Origin: Rhodospirillales bacterium 24-66-33
Lineage (GTDB): Bacteria; Pseudomonadota; Alphaproteobacteria; Reyranellales; Reyranellaceae
Assembly: GCA_002281855.1 (NCBI GenBank)
Contig: NCHQ01000024.1
Span: forward strand, 1-64,000
DNA length: 64,000 bases
Direction of reading: 5' to 3'
Shown here: positions 1 through 8,699 of the stretch, piece by piece
Layout of the letters: every line of letters starts with the position of its first letter
Position numbering within the stretch: position 1 is the first letter of the stretch
Position numbers and translations under genes: made by a program
The notes under the pieces: generated by a model
Told to the model about the DNA's origin: nothing
The model's database searches: none
The model's input: only the letters and a program-made list of their open reading frames with translations

Positions 1-113
1 GGAACGAGCTTCGACGCCCCTGGGTGAGTCGGTCTACCCGCCGCCACCGCGCCGGCTAGTCTAGCAGATCCGGCAGACGCCGACTTACAAGGGTGAGGTT
101 GTTGCTTGAATGC

Positions 114-133
114 AGCGCCACCGGAGTGGCGCG
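114..133. repeat. small palindrome of the CACT(CC/GG)AGTG family
   Basis: A hairpin with 7-bp GCGCCAC/GTGGCGC arms and a 4-nt loop lies just past the stop codon of the transglutaminase-like gene. Its arms resemble the two palindromes at 7415-7434 and 7455-7478. It could act as a weak transcript end, but no T-run follows. The first 105 bases of the window hold no gene that can be assigned. Confidence 0.5.
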
Positions 134-136
134 CTC

Positions 137-958
137 CTATGACTCCTTGCCCGCGCGCCACGGCGGAAGCGGTTCGGCCGTCGGCTTCTCCGGATGGGCG
201 GCCAGTTCGTCGGCTGCGGCGCATTCGGCCTCAGATAGGGAGTGATGCGCCGCCGTGGCCTGCCGCCACGTATCCCAATCCGATGTCTCGCGCCCGTTCA
301 TCGAATGATGGTCACGCACGACGTTCACTCTCACGAACCACAGACCGTTCGCCTGCGCGCCATGCCCGAAGTCCATGGGATCGGCCTCGCCCGCACGACA
401 ACGCCGCCACGCTTCACCGGCAGTGATGAACATGTCGTGCGGCAGGTCCGCGAGATCGAAGCCGATGCCGAGACGCGGCGCGATGACGCGATCGAGCTGG
501 GCGTCCGCACGGCGCCAGCGCCCCTCGCGCCAGTACTCGCAGATCCAGTGATCCTCCCACTCCCTCTTGAAGTAGGCCCCGAAGCCGCAGCGCACGCGTG
601 CGGCTACGCCTTGCTGGCGCAGCATGCCGCACAGCATCAACGCGTAGTCGCGACAGGTGCCGACCGCGCGCCGGTCCGGCGCCCGCTCCGTCGTCAGGGC
701 GGATCCATCGTGTTCGGCGATCTGCCGCAGCCGGCCGGACAGCGGCAAGGTCTCGCGCGAAACCGTGCGGAACTGCGCTTCGCCGACTCCGTAGGCCGTG
801 AGCCAGTCGGAATGGATCAGCACGCCCTGCACGATCCGGCAGAGCGCCGCAACATCGACGGGCAATCCGTCGAAATTCAATGATCCAGCGCCGGGCGCCG
901 ACATCGGGCCGTGATGTCGCCAGCGGTCGGGGTTTTCCATGGTCGTCATGGCGACCAT
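137..958 (-). CDS. transglutaminase-like domain protein
   Basis: The 273-aa product carries a papain-fold transglutaminase core. The nucleophile cysteine is in a GTCRDYALMLCGMLR block, the histidine in DHWICEYW, and the aspartate in WRRADAQLD, matching the Cys-His-Asp order of bacterial transglutaminase-like proteins. The GTCRDYA block is typical of soluble, small members thought to act as proteases or amide-bond-modifying enzymes. No signal peptide or membrane segment is seen. The extreme N-terminus has three nearby ATGs (positions 958, 949 and 940), so the start is uncertain by a few residues. The substrate is unknown. It reads leftward, about 100 bp from the next gene. Confidence 0.75.
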   Translation of the reverse strand: MVAMTTMENPDRWRHHGPMSAPGAGSLNFDGLPVDVAALCRIVQGVLIHSDWLTAYGVGEAQFRTVSRETLPLSGRLRQIAEHDGSALTTERAPDRRAVGTCRDYALMLCGMLRQQGVAARVRCGFGAYFKREWEDHWICEYWREGRWRRADAQLDRVIAPRLGIGFDLADLPHDMFITAGEAWRRCRAGEADPMDFGHGAQANGLWFVRVNVVRDHHSMNGRETSDWDTWRQATAAHHSLSEAECAAADELAAHPEKPTAEPLPPWRAGKES

Positions 959-1041
959 GGTAGCAGGTCCTCCCTGAAAGCGGCGCTCCCGGACATCGCT
1001 TCGCGTGGCGGCTTGTAACCAAGCCGCGGCCTGACGCTCAC

Positions 1042-1060
1042 AGGCCGAGCTTTGCTCGGC

Positions 1061-1062
<2 letters not shown>
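1042..1062 (-). terminator. hairpin at the 3' end of the RutA-like gene
   Basis: A perfect 9-bp stem (AGGCCGAGC/GCTCGGCCT) with a 3-nt loop overlaps the TAG stop of the RutA-like gene. No T-tract follows on the minus strand, so it is a transcript-stabilising or factor-dependent end at best. Confidence 0.4.
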
Positions 1063-2146
<1,084 letters not shown>

Positions 2147-2272
2147 GGAGCCCTCCTCTTGTATGGCTCCCGGCAGCAAGCGGCATGCCAGTCGGCGCTC
2201 CCCGCACGGGCTACCTTTCCGCCGGCCGCTCGGTCATCATGCGCGGGACGATCTGAAAAGGGGAGCGAGCGG

Positions 2273-3547
2273 ATGGCGAAATCGCCGAACAGGCTGTCGG
2301 CCAGCGAGGCCGTGCGACGGATGGGCGAGAAGCGGCTGAAGGCCCGCGACCTCGTCGAGGCCTGCCTCGACCGCATCGAGCAGCGCGAAGGCCAGGTCCA
2401 TGCCTGGGAGGCGCTCGATCCCGAGGGTGCCCGCAAACGCGCCGACCTGCTCGACAAGCGTGCCAAACCGGTCGGTCCGCTGCACGGCGTGCCGCTCGCG
2501 GTGAAGGACATCATCTCGACCAGGACGATGCCCACGACCTGCGGCTCGCCGATCTATCGCGACCATGTCGCGGGCTTCGACGCCGCCTGCGTGACACAGC
2601 TCGTGAAGGCCGGCGCCCTGGTGCTCGGCAAGGCGGTGACCACCGAGTTTGCCGGCGCCCATGCCGGCAAGACCCACAACCCGCACAATCTCCGCCACAC
2701 GCCGGCCGGCTCCTCCTCCGGCTCGGCGGCCGCGGTCGCCGACTTCATGGCGCCGGTCGGTTACGGCACGCAGACCGCAGGCTCGGTCATCCGGCCCGGC
2801 GCCTTCAACGGCGTGGTCGCCTACAAGGGCACCTATGGCTGGGCCGACATGACCGGTGTGAAGACCTACGCCAAGTCGCTCGACACGCTGGGCTTCTTCG
2901 CCCGTGAGGCCAACGACCTCGCGCTGATCCGCGCCGCCTACGGCCACGAAGCCGCCGATCCGGTGCGCGAGCCGCCGCGCATCGGCCTGATCCGCACGCC
3001 GTGGTGGGACTTGGCCGAACCGTACAATCAGAAGAACATCCTCGAAGCCGTCCGCGCGCTGCGCGCCGCCGGCGCAAAGGTGCGCGAGTGGCAGGCGCCG
3101 GAGGACTGGACAGGCCTGATGCAGGCGCAGCACCGCATCATGACCAAGGAGGCGACGCAGTCCTACGCTCCGGAGCGCAAGCGCTTCCCGCATCTCCTCT
3201 CGCCGGTGATGCAGCAAGGCATGATCGACGGCGACGCGGTGACGGCCAAGCAATATGCCGACGCGAAGAAGCGCAAGAAGGTTGCGGTGGCCCAGCTCGA
3301 CGATGCCTGGGAGAAGTTCGACCTCCTGCTGGCGCCATCGGCCAAGGGCGAAGCGCCGGCCGGTCTCGGCAACACCGGCGACCCGGTCTTCAACCGCTTC
3401 TGGACGTTGCTCGGCACACCGTGCATCGCGCTGCCCTTCAACACCGGACCGTTCGGCCTGCCGCTCTCCGTGCAGCTCATCGGCAAGCATGGCAGCGACG
3501 ACCAGCTCATCTCCTGGGCACGCTGGGTGGAGAGCCGCCTCTCGTGA
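2273..3547 (+). CDS. amidase signature enzyme
   Basis: The 424-aa protein is an amidase-signature hydrolase. Catalytic Lys78 sits in VPLAVKD, the cis-serine in TPAGSSSGSAAA (about 147-148) and nucleophile Ser171 in GTQTAGSVIRP. Length is slightly short for the family (450-500 aa). GGGGAGCG precedes the ATG. It overlaps the following aspartate dehydrogenase start by 4 bp (GTGA), so the two are co-translated. Divergent pairing with a RutA-like monooxygenase suggests it could hydrolyse an amide or ureido product of ring opening in place of RutB; that role is inference. Confidence 0.85.
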   Translation: MAKSPNRLSASEAVRRMGEKRLKARDLVEACLDRIEQREGQVHAWEALDPEGARKRADLLDKRAKPVGPLHGVPLAVKDIISTRTMPTTCGSPIYRDHVAGFDAACVTQLVKAGALVLGKAVTTEFAGAHAGKTHNPHNLRHTPAGSSSGSAAAVADFMAPVGYGTQTAGSVIRPGAFNGVVAYKGTYGWADMTGVKTYAKSLDTLGFFAREANDLALIRAAYGHEAADPVREPPRIGLIRTPWWDLAEPYNQKNILEAVRALRAAGAKVREWQAPEDWTGLMQAQHRIMTKEATQSYAPERKRFPHLLSPVMQQGMIDGDAVTAKQYADAKKRKKVAVAQLDDAWEKFDLLLAPSAKGEAPAGLGNTGDPVFNRFWTLLGTPCIALPFNTGPFGLPLSVQLIGKHGSDDQLISWARWVESRLS

Positions 3548-4347
3548 CGACCAGAGCCGCGGTCCGGCTGGGCATGATCGGCTACGGCGCCATCGGCAAG
3601 CATGTCGAGGCGGCACTGAAGGCCGGCAACATCGAGAACCTCGACCTGGTCGCGGCGCTGGTGAAGCGCCCGCGACCCGAGGGCGGCCTGCTGACGCACG
3701 AGCCCGACCGTTTCTTCGGCCACACCTTCGACGCCGTGGCCGAATGCGCGGGGCATGAGGCCGTCCGCACATACGGGCAGCGCGTGCTGGAAAGCGGCGC
3801 GGATTTCCTCGTGACGTCCGTCGGCGCCTTCACCGACACGGTCCTGTTCGAGCGTCTGCTGGCCGTCGCCAGGGCCCATGGCGTGCGGCTGATCCTGCCG
3901 TCGGCCGGCATCGGCGCGCTCGACATATTGAGCAGCGCCGCGGTCGGCGGACTGGAGAGCGTCACCGTCACGGTGCGCAAGGACCCGTCGGCCTGGAAAG
4001 GCACCATTGCGGAGACCCTGGTCGATCTCGACGCGCTGAAAGCCCCGCACACCGTCTTCGACGGGCCGGTGCGAGAGGGCGCCCGGCTCTATCCGCAGAA
4101 CGTCAACATCTCGGCCGCCGCGGCCCTTGCCGGCCTGGGCCTCGACAGGACGCGTGTCGTCATCGTCGCCGATCCGACCATCTCCACACATATCGTCGAG
4201 CTGGAAGCCAGGGGCACCTTCGGCCGCTTCACCTTCATGGAAGACGTGGCCGTCAGTGAGGAGAACCGCAAGACCGGCAAGCTGGTCGCCATGGCGATGG
4301 TGAAGTCGGTGCGCCAACTGGCGTCGGCGCTCGTGGTGGCCGCCTAA
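3544..4347 (+). CDS. nadX: L-aspartate dehydrogenase family protein
   Basis: The 267-aa length and layout match L-aspartate dehydrogenase (PF03447 NAD-binding plus PF01958/DUF108). It has an N-terminal Rossmann motif GYGAIGKHVEAAL, DAVAECAGHEAV, a substrate-loop segment TVTVRKDPSAWKGT, and the active-site histidine in DPTISTHIVELEA. The family interconverts aspartate and iminoaspartate/oxaloacetate with NAD(P). The GTG start overlaps the amidase stop codon. With no nadA or nadC nearby it more likely serves catabolism of an amino or amide intermediate than NAD synthesis; this is inference from context. Confidence 0.8.
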   Translation: MTTRAAVRLGMIGYGAIGKHVEAALKAGNIENLDLVAALVKRPRPEGGLLTHEPDRFFGHTFDAVAECAGHEAVRTYGQRVLESGADFLVTSVGAFTDTVLFERLLAVARAHGVRLILPSAGIGALDILSSAAVGGLESVTVTVRKDPSAWKGTIAETLVDLDALKAPHTVFDGPVREGARLYPQNVNISAAAALAGLGLDRTRVVIVADPTISTHIVELEARGTFGRFTFMEDVAVSEENRKTGKLVAMAMVKSVRQLASALVVAA

Positions 4348-4363
4348 GGAGAGCAACCTTCAT

Positions 4364-4465
4364 GTCATCCTGAGCGCAGCGAAGGATCTGGCGCCCGACC
4401 GGGAATCCGCTGTTGCCAACTGTGTCTGATCGCTCGGTGAGGTCCTTCGCTGCGCTCAGGACGAC
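4364..4465. repeat. REP-like inverted repeat (family A)
   Basis: Two 25-bp arms facing each other (4364-4388 and 4441-4465) match at all but about three positions around the core TCCTGAGCGCAGCGAAGGA, separated by about 50 bp. It lies between the aspartate dehydrogenase and the GMC oxidoreductase genes and ends just before the ribosome-binding site of the latter. Confidence 0.75.
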
Positions 4466-4481
4466 AAGAGGGGGAATAAAA

Positions 4482-6080
4482 ATGGAAGAGTTCGACTACG
4501 TCATCGTCGGCGCCGGTGCCGCGGGCTGCGTGCTGGCCAATCGCCTGACCGCCTCGGGCAAGAACACGGTCGCGGTGATCGAGGCCGGCGGCAAGGACAA
4601 CCATATCTGGATCAAGGTGCCGGCCGGCTTCAACAAGACGGTCTACAACGACAATCTCAACTGGGGCTACGAGACCGCGCCCGGCCCGCACATCGACGAT
4701 CGGAAGATCAGGTTTCCGAGGGGAAAGGTGCTGGGCGGCTCCGGCTCGATCAACGGCCATCTGTATGTGCGCGGCCAGTCGGCGGACTACGACACCTGGG
4801 CGCAGCTCGGCTGCCGCGGCTGGTCGTGGGACGACCTGCTGCCCTACTTCAAGCGCGCCGAGAGCCGGGTCGGCGGCAGCGACGAGGTGCGCGGCCGCGC
4901 AGGTCCCCTCAGCATCGAGGACCAGCGTGATCCGCACGACCTATCCGATGCCTTCATGGCCGCCAACGAGGCGCTCGGGCTGAAGCGCTCGCCCGACTAC
5001 AATGGCGGCAACCAGGAAGGCACGATGCTCTATCAGCAGATGATGAAGCGCGGCCGGCGCTGGAGCCCCGTCGATGCCTATCTGCGCCCGGCCATGGGCC
5101 GGCCGAACCTGAAGGTCATCACCCGCGCGCTGGTCGAGCGGGTCGACCTCGAGGGCAGGAAGGCCGTCGGCGTCACCTACCGCCAGGACGGGCAGAGCAG
5201 GACGATACGCGCGCGACGCGACGTGATCCTGAGCGGCGGCGCCATCAACACGCCGCAGCTCCTGCAGATCTCCGGCATCGGCAACCCCGAGGATCTCGCC
5301 GCCATCGGCGTCGCGGCGAAGCACGCTTTGCCCGGCGTCGGCCGCAACCTGCGCGACCACTATGCCGTGCGCGTCTCGGCGCTGGTAAAGGGCGCGGGCT
5401 CACTGAACGAGCGCAGTCACGGGCTTCGGCTGGTCCGCGAGGTGATCCGCTACGCCGTCATGCGCAAGGGCCTGCTGACGTCGAGCCCGAGCCATGCCGG
5501 CGGATACTTCAAGACGCGGCCGGGGCTCGAGACGCCCGACATGCAGCTCTATTTCGCGCCGGCCAGCTACGCGCCCGGCAGCTACGGCACGTCGGTGCTG
5601 GATTCGGTGCCGGGCATGACGCTCGGCTGTTCACAGCTGCGGCCCGAGAGCACCGGCCACGTGAAGGCGCTGAGCGCCGATCCAGCGGCCAAGCCCGAAA
5701 TCCAGCCCAACTATCTGGCGGTCCAGCACGATCGCGACGCGCTGCTGGCGGCGATGAAATATCTCCGCAAGCTGATCAACACCTCGCCGCTCAAGGAACA
5801 TGTGGTCGAAGAGAACCTGCCCGGCCCCGGCGTGCAGACCGACGAACAATGGATGGCCCATGCCCGCGCCACCGGCTCGACCACCTATCACCCGGTGGGT
5901 ACGGCCAAGCTCGGCACCGATCCGATGGCCGTCGTCGATCCGCTCAGCATGCGCGTGATCGGCCTGGAGGGGCTGAGGATCGCCGACGCTTCCTGCATGC
6001 CGACGATGGTTTCGGGCAACACCTACGCCGCGACCAACGCCATCGCGGAGAAGGCGAGCGATCTGATCCCGGCGACGTAG
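4482..6080 (+). CDS. GMC-family FAD oxidoreductase (choline dehydrogenase-like)
   Basis: The 532-aa protein opens with an ADP-binding FAD motif (VIVGAGAAGCVLANRL, residues about 7-22) and has the GMC signature GKVLGGSGSINGHLYVRG, a second signature around LSGGAINTPQLLQISGIG, the catalytic histidine in TTYHPVGTAKLG and the C-terminal GNTYAATNAIAEKAS stretch. Such enzymes oxidise alcohols to aldehydes and pass electrons to quinone or O2. GAGGGGG precedes the ATG at 4482. It is downstream of the amidase pair but separated by a 134-bp palindromic spacer. The substrate cannot be told from sequence. Confidence 0.88.
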   Translation: MEEFDYVIVGAGAAGCVLANRLTASGKNTVAVIEAGGKDNHIWIKVPAGFNKTVYNDNLNWGYETAPGPHIDDRKIRFPRGKVLGGSGSINGHLYVRGQSADYDTWAQLGCRGWSWDDLLPYFKRAESRVGGSDEVRGRAGPLSIEDQRDPHDLSDAFMAANEALGLKRSPDYNGGNQEGTMLYQQMMKRGRRWSPVDAYLRPAMGRPNLKVITRALVERVDLEGRKAVGVTYRQDGQSRTIRARRDVILSGGAINTPQLLQISGIGNPEDLAAIGVAAKHALPGVGRNLRDHYAVRVSALVKGAGSLNERSHGLRLVREVIRYAVMRKGLLTSSPSHAGGYFKTRPGLETPDMQLYFAPASYAPGSYGTSVLDSVPGMTLGCSQLRPESTGHVKALSADPAAKPEIQPNYLAVQHDRDALLAAMKYLRKLINTSPLKEHVVEENLPGPGVQTDEQWMAHARATGSTTYHPVGTAKLGTDPMAVVDPLSMRVIGLEGLRIADASCMPTMVSGNTYAATNAIAEKASDLIPAT

Positions 6081-6104
6081 AGTCTTCCACTCCTGACGGC
6101 ACCA

Positions 6105-6216
6105 CCTCACCCTGAGGAGCGGTCCGCAGGACCGCGTCTCGAAGGGTGGGCGCCAGCACCGCGTTTGTTACCCATCCTTCGAGACGCCGCACTGCGTGCG
6201 GCTCCTCAGGATGAGG
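6105..6216. repeat. REP/MITE-like inverted repeat (family B)
   Basis: The left arm begins CCTCACCCTGAGGAGC and carries CGTCTCGAAGGGTGGG; the right arm is its inverted counterpart ending CTCCTCAGGATGAGG. Each arm also contains a small GC hairpin. The same element occurs at 63161-63267. It lies between the convergent GMC and enolase-family genes, where it may double as a bidirectional terminator. Confidence 0.8.
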
Positions 6217-6253
6217 GTATCGGTTTGACTCGCGCTGAAACAGACTCTCCAGC

Positions 6254-7393
6254 TCAGACGTAGCCCGGCCCCTCGATCACCGGGTGGGCGATCAGGAAGT
6301 CCTCGTCGATCTCCACGCCGATGCCGGGCTTGTCGAGCGGGCGGACGTTTCCGTCCTTGCCGATCTGCCACGGCGCGCTGCCCAGCTCGTCGCGGAACTT
6401 GTTGGCCACGGAAAGGTCGGCCTCGAAGTAGCCGCCATTGTCGATCGACGCCAGGAAGTGGATCGACACGGCGTGATTGAGGCCGGTCATCGAACTGTGC
6501 GGATGGATCGGCAGCTTCCACATCGAAGCGGCCGCCGCGATGCGCTGGACCTCGGTGATGCCGCCGCTCTTGGAAAGATCCGGCTGCAGGATGGTGATGT
6601 TGCCGTCCTCGATGATGCGGTGGAACTCGAAGCGCGTGTAATGGTTCTCGCCGGCCGCCAGCGGCGTCACGCCCCAGCCCTTGGCCATCGCATAGGAGCG
6701 ATGGTCGTGCGCCGGAAACGGCTCTTCCAGCCAGGAAATGCCCAGTTCGTCCATCGCCGGCATCACGCGGCGCACATCCTCGACCGTGTAGCCGGTGTTG
6801 GCATCGGTCAGCAGCACCATGTCGTCGCCGAAGCGCTTGCGCACCGCCGTCATGCGGGCGATGTCGTTCTTGACGCTGTCGCCGACCCTGAGCTTCAGCG
6901 CCTTGTAGCCCGCTTCGACCATGGGCCCGGCCTCGTCGGCCAGCGACTCCGGCGCCTGGTAACCGAGCGAGATGCCACCGGCATAGGCCGGCACCGGCCT
7001 GTTGGAGCCGCCCAGCAGCTTGTAGAGCGGCCAGCCCACGGCCTTGCCCTTGATGTCCCACAGCGCCTGGTCGAGGCCGCTCATCGCCATGGCGGTGGCC
7101 GCGCCCATGCCGTGGCTGCCAAGCTGGAACTTGTAGATCTTCGCCCAGATGCCGACCGTGTCGGTGGCGTCCATGCCGACCACGAAACCCTTCAGCGTCG
7201 TGTTGATCAGATGACCGATGCTGCCGGGCGAGCGCGCATGGTGGCTTTCGCCCCAGCCCACGATCCCGTCCTCGGTCGTCACCTTGACCATCACGCAGTC
7301 GCGCTTGGTCATGGTGCCGATGCCCAGCGAGACCTGCAGCTCCTTGGGCACGCGATAGCTGGTCGGATAGGCCTTTACGTCGACGATTTTCAT
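6254..7393 (-). CDS. mandelate racemase/muconate lactonizing enzyme family protein
   Basis: The 379-aa product is an enolase-superfamily enzyme with a capping domain followed by a TIM-barrel. The barrel shows ALKLRVG (base lysine on strand 2, second position Arg rather than Lys), metal ligands Asp in LLTDANTGY, Glu in WLEEPF and Glu in AAGENHY, and His in IHPHSSM on strand 7. This fits dehydratases and racemases acting on alpha-hydroxy acids or sugar acids. It sits 90 bp downstream of a second, divergent member of the family, across a pair of palindromes. Substrate unknown. Confidence 0.85.
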   Translation of the reverse strand: MKIVDVKAYPTSYRVPKELQVSLGIGTMTKRDCVMVKVTTEDGIVGWGESHHARSPGSIGHLINTTLKGFVVGMDATDTVGIWAKIYKFQLGSHGMGAATAMAMSGLDQALWDIKGKAVGWPLYKLLGGSNRPVPAYAGGISLGYQAPESLADEAGPMVEAGYKALKLRVGDSVKNDIARMTAVRKRFGDDMVLLTDANTGYTVEDVRRVMPAMDELGISWLEEPFPAHDHRSYAMAKGWGVTPLAAGENHYTRFEFHRIIEDGNITILQPDLSKSGGITEVQRIAAAASMWKLPIHPHSSMTGLNHAVSIHFLASIDNGGYFEADLSVANKFRDELGSAPWQIGKDGNVRPLDKPGIGVEIDEDFLIAHPVIEGPGYV

Positions 7394-7414
7394 GGATGTC
7401 CTCCCCGCTGGGGG

Positions 7415-7478
7415 CGCGCCACTCCAGTGGCGCGTTGTTGTTACAGCAAGCGAAGACGCGTCACTGGAGTGACGCGTC
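7415..7478. repeat. paired palindromes between the two enolase-family genes
   Basis: Two hairpins stand side by side. At 7415-7434 the arms CGCGCCACT/AGTGGCGCG flank CC; at 7455-7478 the arms GACGCGTCACT/AGTGACGCGTC flank GG. The cores CACTCCAGTG and CACTGGAGTG are shared with the palindrome at 114-133, marking a third repeat family. Confidence 0.7.
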
Positions 7479-7483
7479 CCCAG

Positions 7484-8623
7484 CTACGCGACCTTGTATT
7501 TCTTCAGGACCTCGCGATCGATCTCGATGCCGAGACCGGGACCCGTCGGGACCTTGACGATGCCCTTCTTCTGCTCGATCGGCTCCTGCGCCAGATGATC
7601 GCGCAACGGGTTGGGCGTCTGTTCGAACTCGAGCATCGGCGGCATCGGGCGGAAGGCCGGCGGCTGGTCCGGCAGGGCCGCGAGGAACTGCACCGTGGCG
7701 GCAAGGCCGATGGCCGAGCCCCAGGCGTGCGGCACGCATTCGACGCCGAAGGCCGAGGCGAGCGTCGCGATCTTGCGGCATTCCGAGAAGCCGCCGGCGG
7801 CGCAGAGGTCGGGCTGCACGATGTCCATCGCCTTCCGGGCGATGACGTCGCGGAAACCCCAGCGCGTGAAATCGTTCTCGCCGCCGGCCACCGCCATGTC
7901 GAGCGCGCGCGTGACTTCGATATAGCCGTCATGATCCTCGGGGCTGATCGGCTCCTCGAACCACAATATGTCCTGCTCCTCCAGCATGCGGCCAAGCTTG
8001 ATGGCGTTGGGGACCGAGAAGCAGTGGTTGGCGTCGACGGCCAGCTTCACGTCGGGACCGATCGCCTCGCGCACCGCCGTGACCCGCTTGGCATCGAGCT
8101 TCAGGTCGCCCAGGCCGATCTTCATCTTGATCGCCTGGAAGCCGGCGTGCTTGAACTCGAGCGCTTCCTCGACCGCCTCGTCGATCAGGCGGTTCATGTC
8201 GATGAAGTAGAGTCCGGTCGCGTAGGGAATCACCTCGGTGCGATAGGCGCCGCCGATCAGCTTGTGCACCGGCTTGTTCACGGCGCGGCCCATGATGTCC
8301 CACAGCGCGATGTCGATGCCGGAGATGGCCGAGATCGCCATGCCGGTCGTGCCGTAGTCCTTGATCCTGTTGTAGAGGTCTTCCCAGATCGCCTCGACGT
8401 CGAACGGATCGCGGCCGATCACGCGCGCCTTGTACTGGGTCTCGACGAAGGTCTTGGCAACGGCCGCCGGCCCGTAGCATTCGCCCCAGCCGGTGATGCC
8501 CTCGTCGGTCGAGATCTCGACCAGGCAGGTCGAGCGCGTGCCATAGACCCAGCCGCGCGCCGAGACGAACGGCTTGTCGACCTTGCAGCTCAGGATGTGG
8601 CAGACGACGTCGGTAATTTTCAC
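7484..8623 (-). CDS. mandelate racemase/muconate lactonizing enzyme family protein
   Basis: The 379-aa enolase-superfamily enzyme has the full KxK base motif (AIKMKIGLG), metal ligands in VDANHC, WFEEPISP and AGGENDF, and His in VPHAWGS on barrel strand 7. The capping-domain loop DKPFVSARGWVYGTR differs from the neighbouring paralogue, so the two probably act on different substrates or steps. It lies 76 bp downstream of the YhaN-type gene in the same direction. Probable lyase or racemase of a hydroxy- or sugar-acid; substrate not identifiable. Confidence 0.87.
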   Translation of the reverse strand: MKITDVVCHILSCKVDKPFVSARGWVYGTRSTCLVEISTDEGITGWGECYGPAAVAKTFVETQYKARVIGRDPFDVEAIWEDLYNRIKDYGTTGMAISAISGIDIALWDIMGRAVNKPVHKLIGGAYRTEVIPYATGLYFIDMNRLIDEAVEEALEFKHAGFQAIKMKIGLGDLKLDAKRVTAVREAIGPDVKLAVDANHCFSVPNAIKLGRMLEEQDILWFEEPISPEDHDGYIEVTRALDMAVAGGENDFTRWGFRDVIARKAMDIVQPDLCAAGGFSECRKIATLASAFGVECVPHAWGSAIGLAATVQFLAALPDQPPAFRPMPPMLEFEQTPNPLRDHLAQEPIEQKKGIVKVPTGPGLGIEIDREVLKKYKVA

Positions 8624-8699
8624 TTTTCTTTTCCTCCCAAACTCAGCGGCGTCACTCTTGAGCAGGAAGGGGGAATCAGCAAGCGGCCAGACTCGGCGA

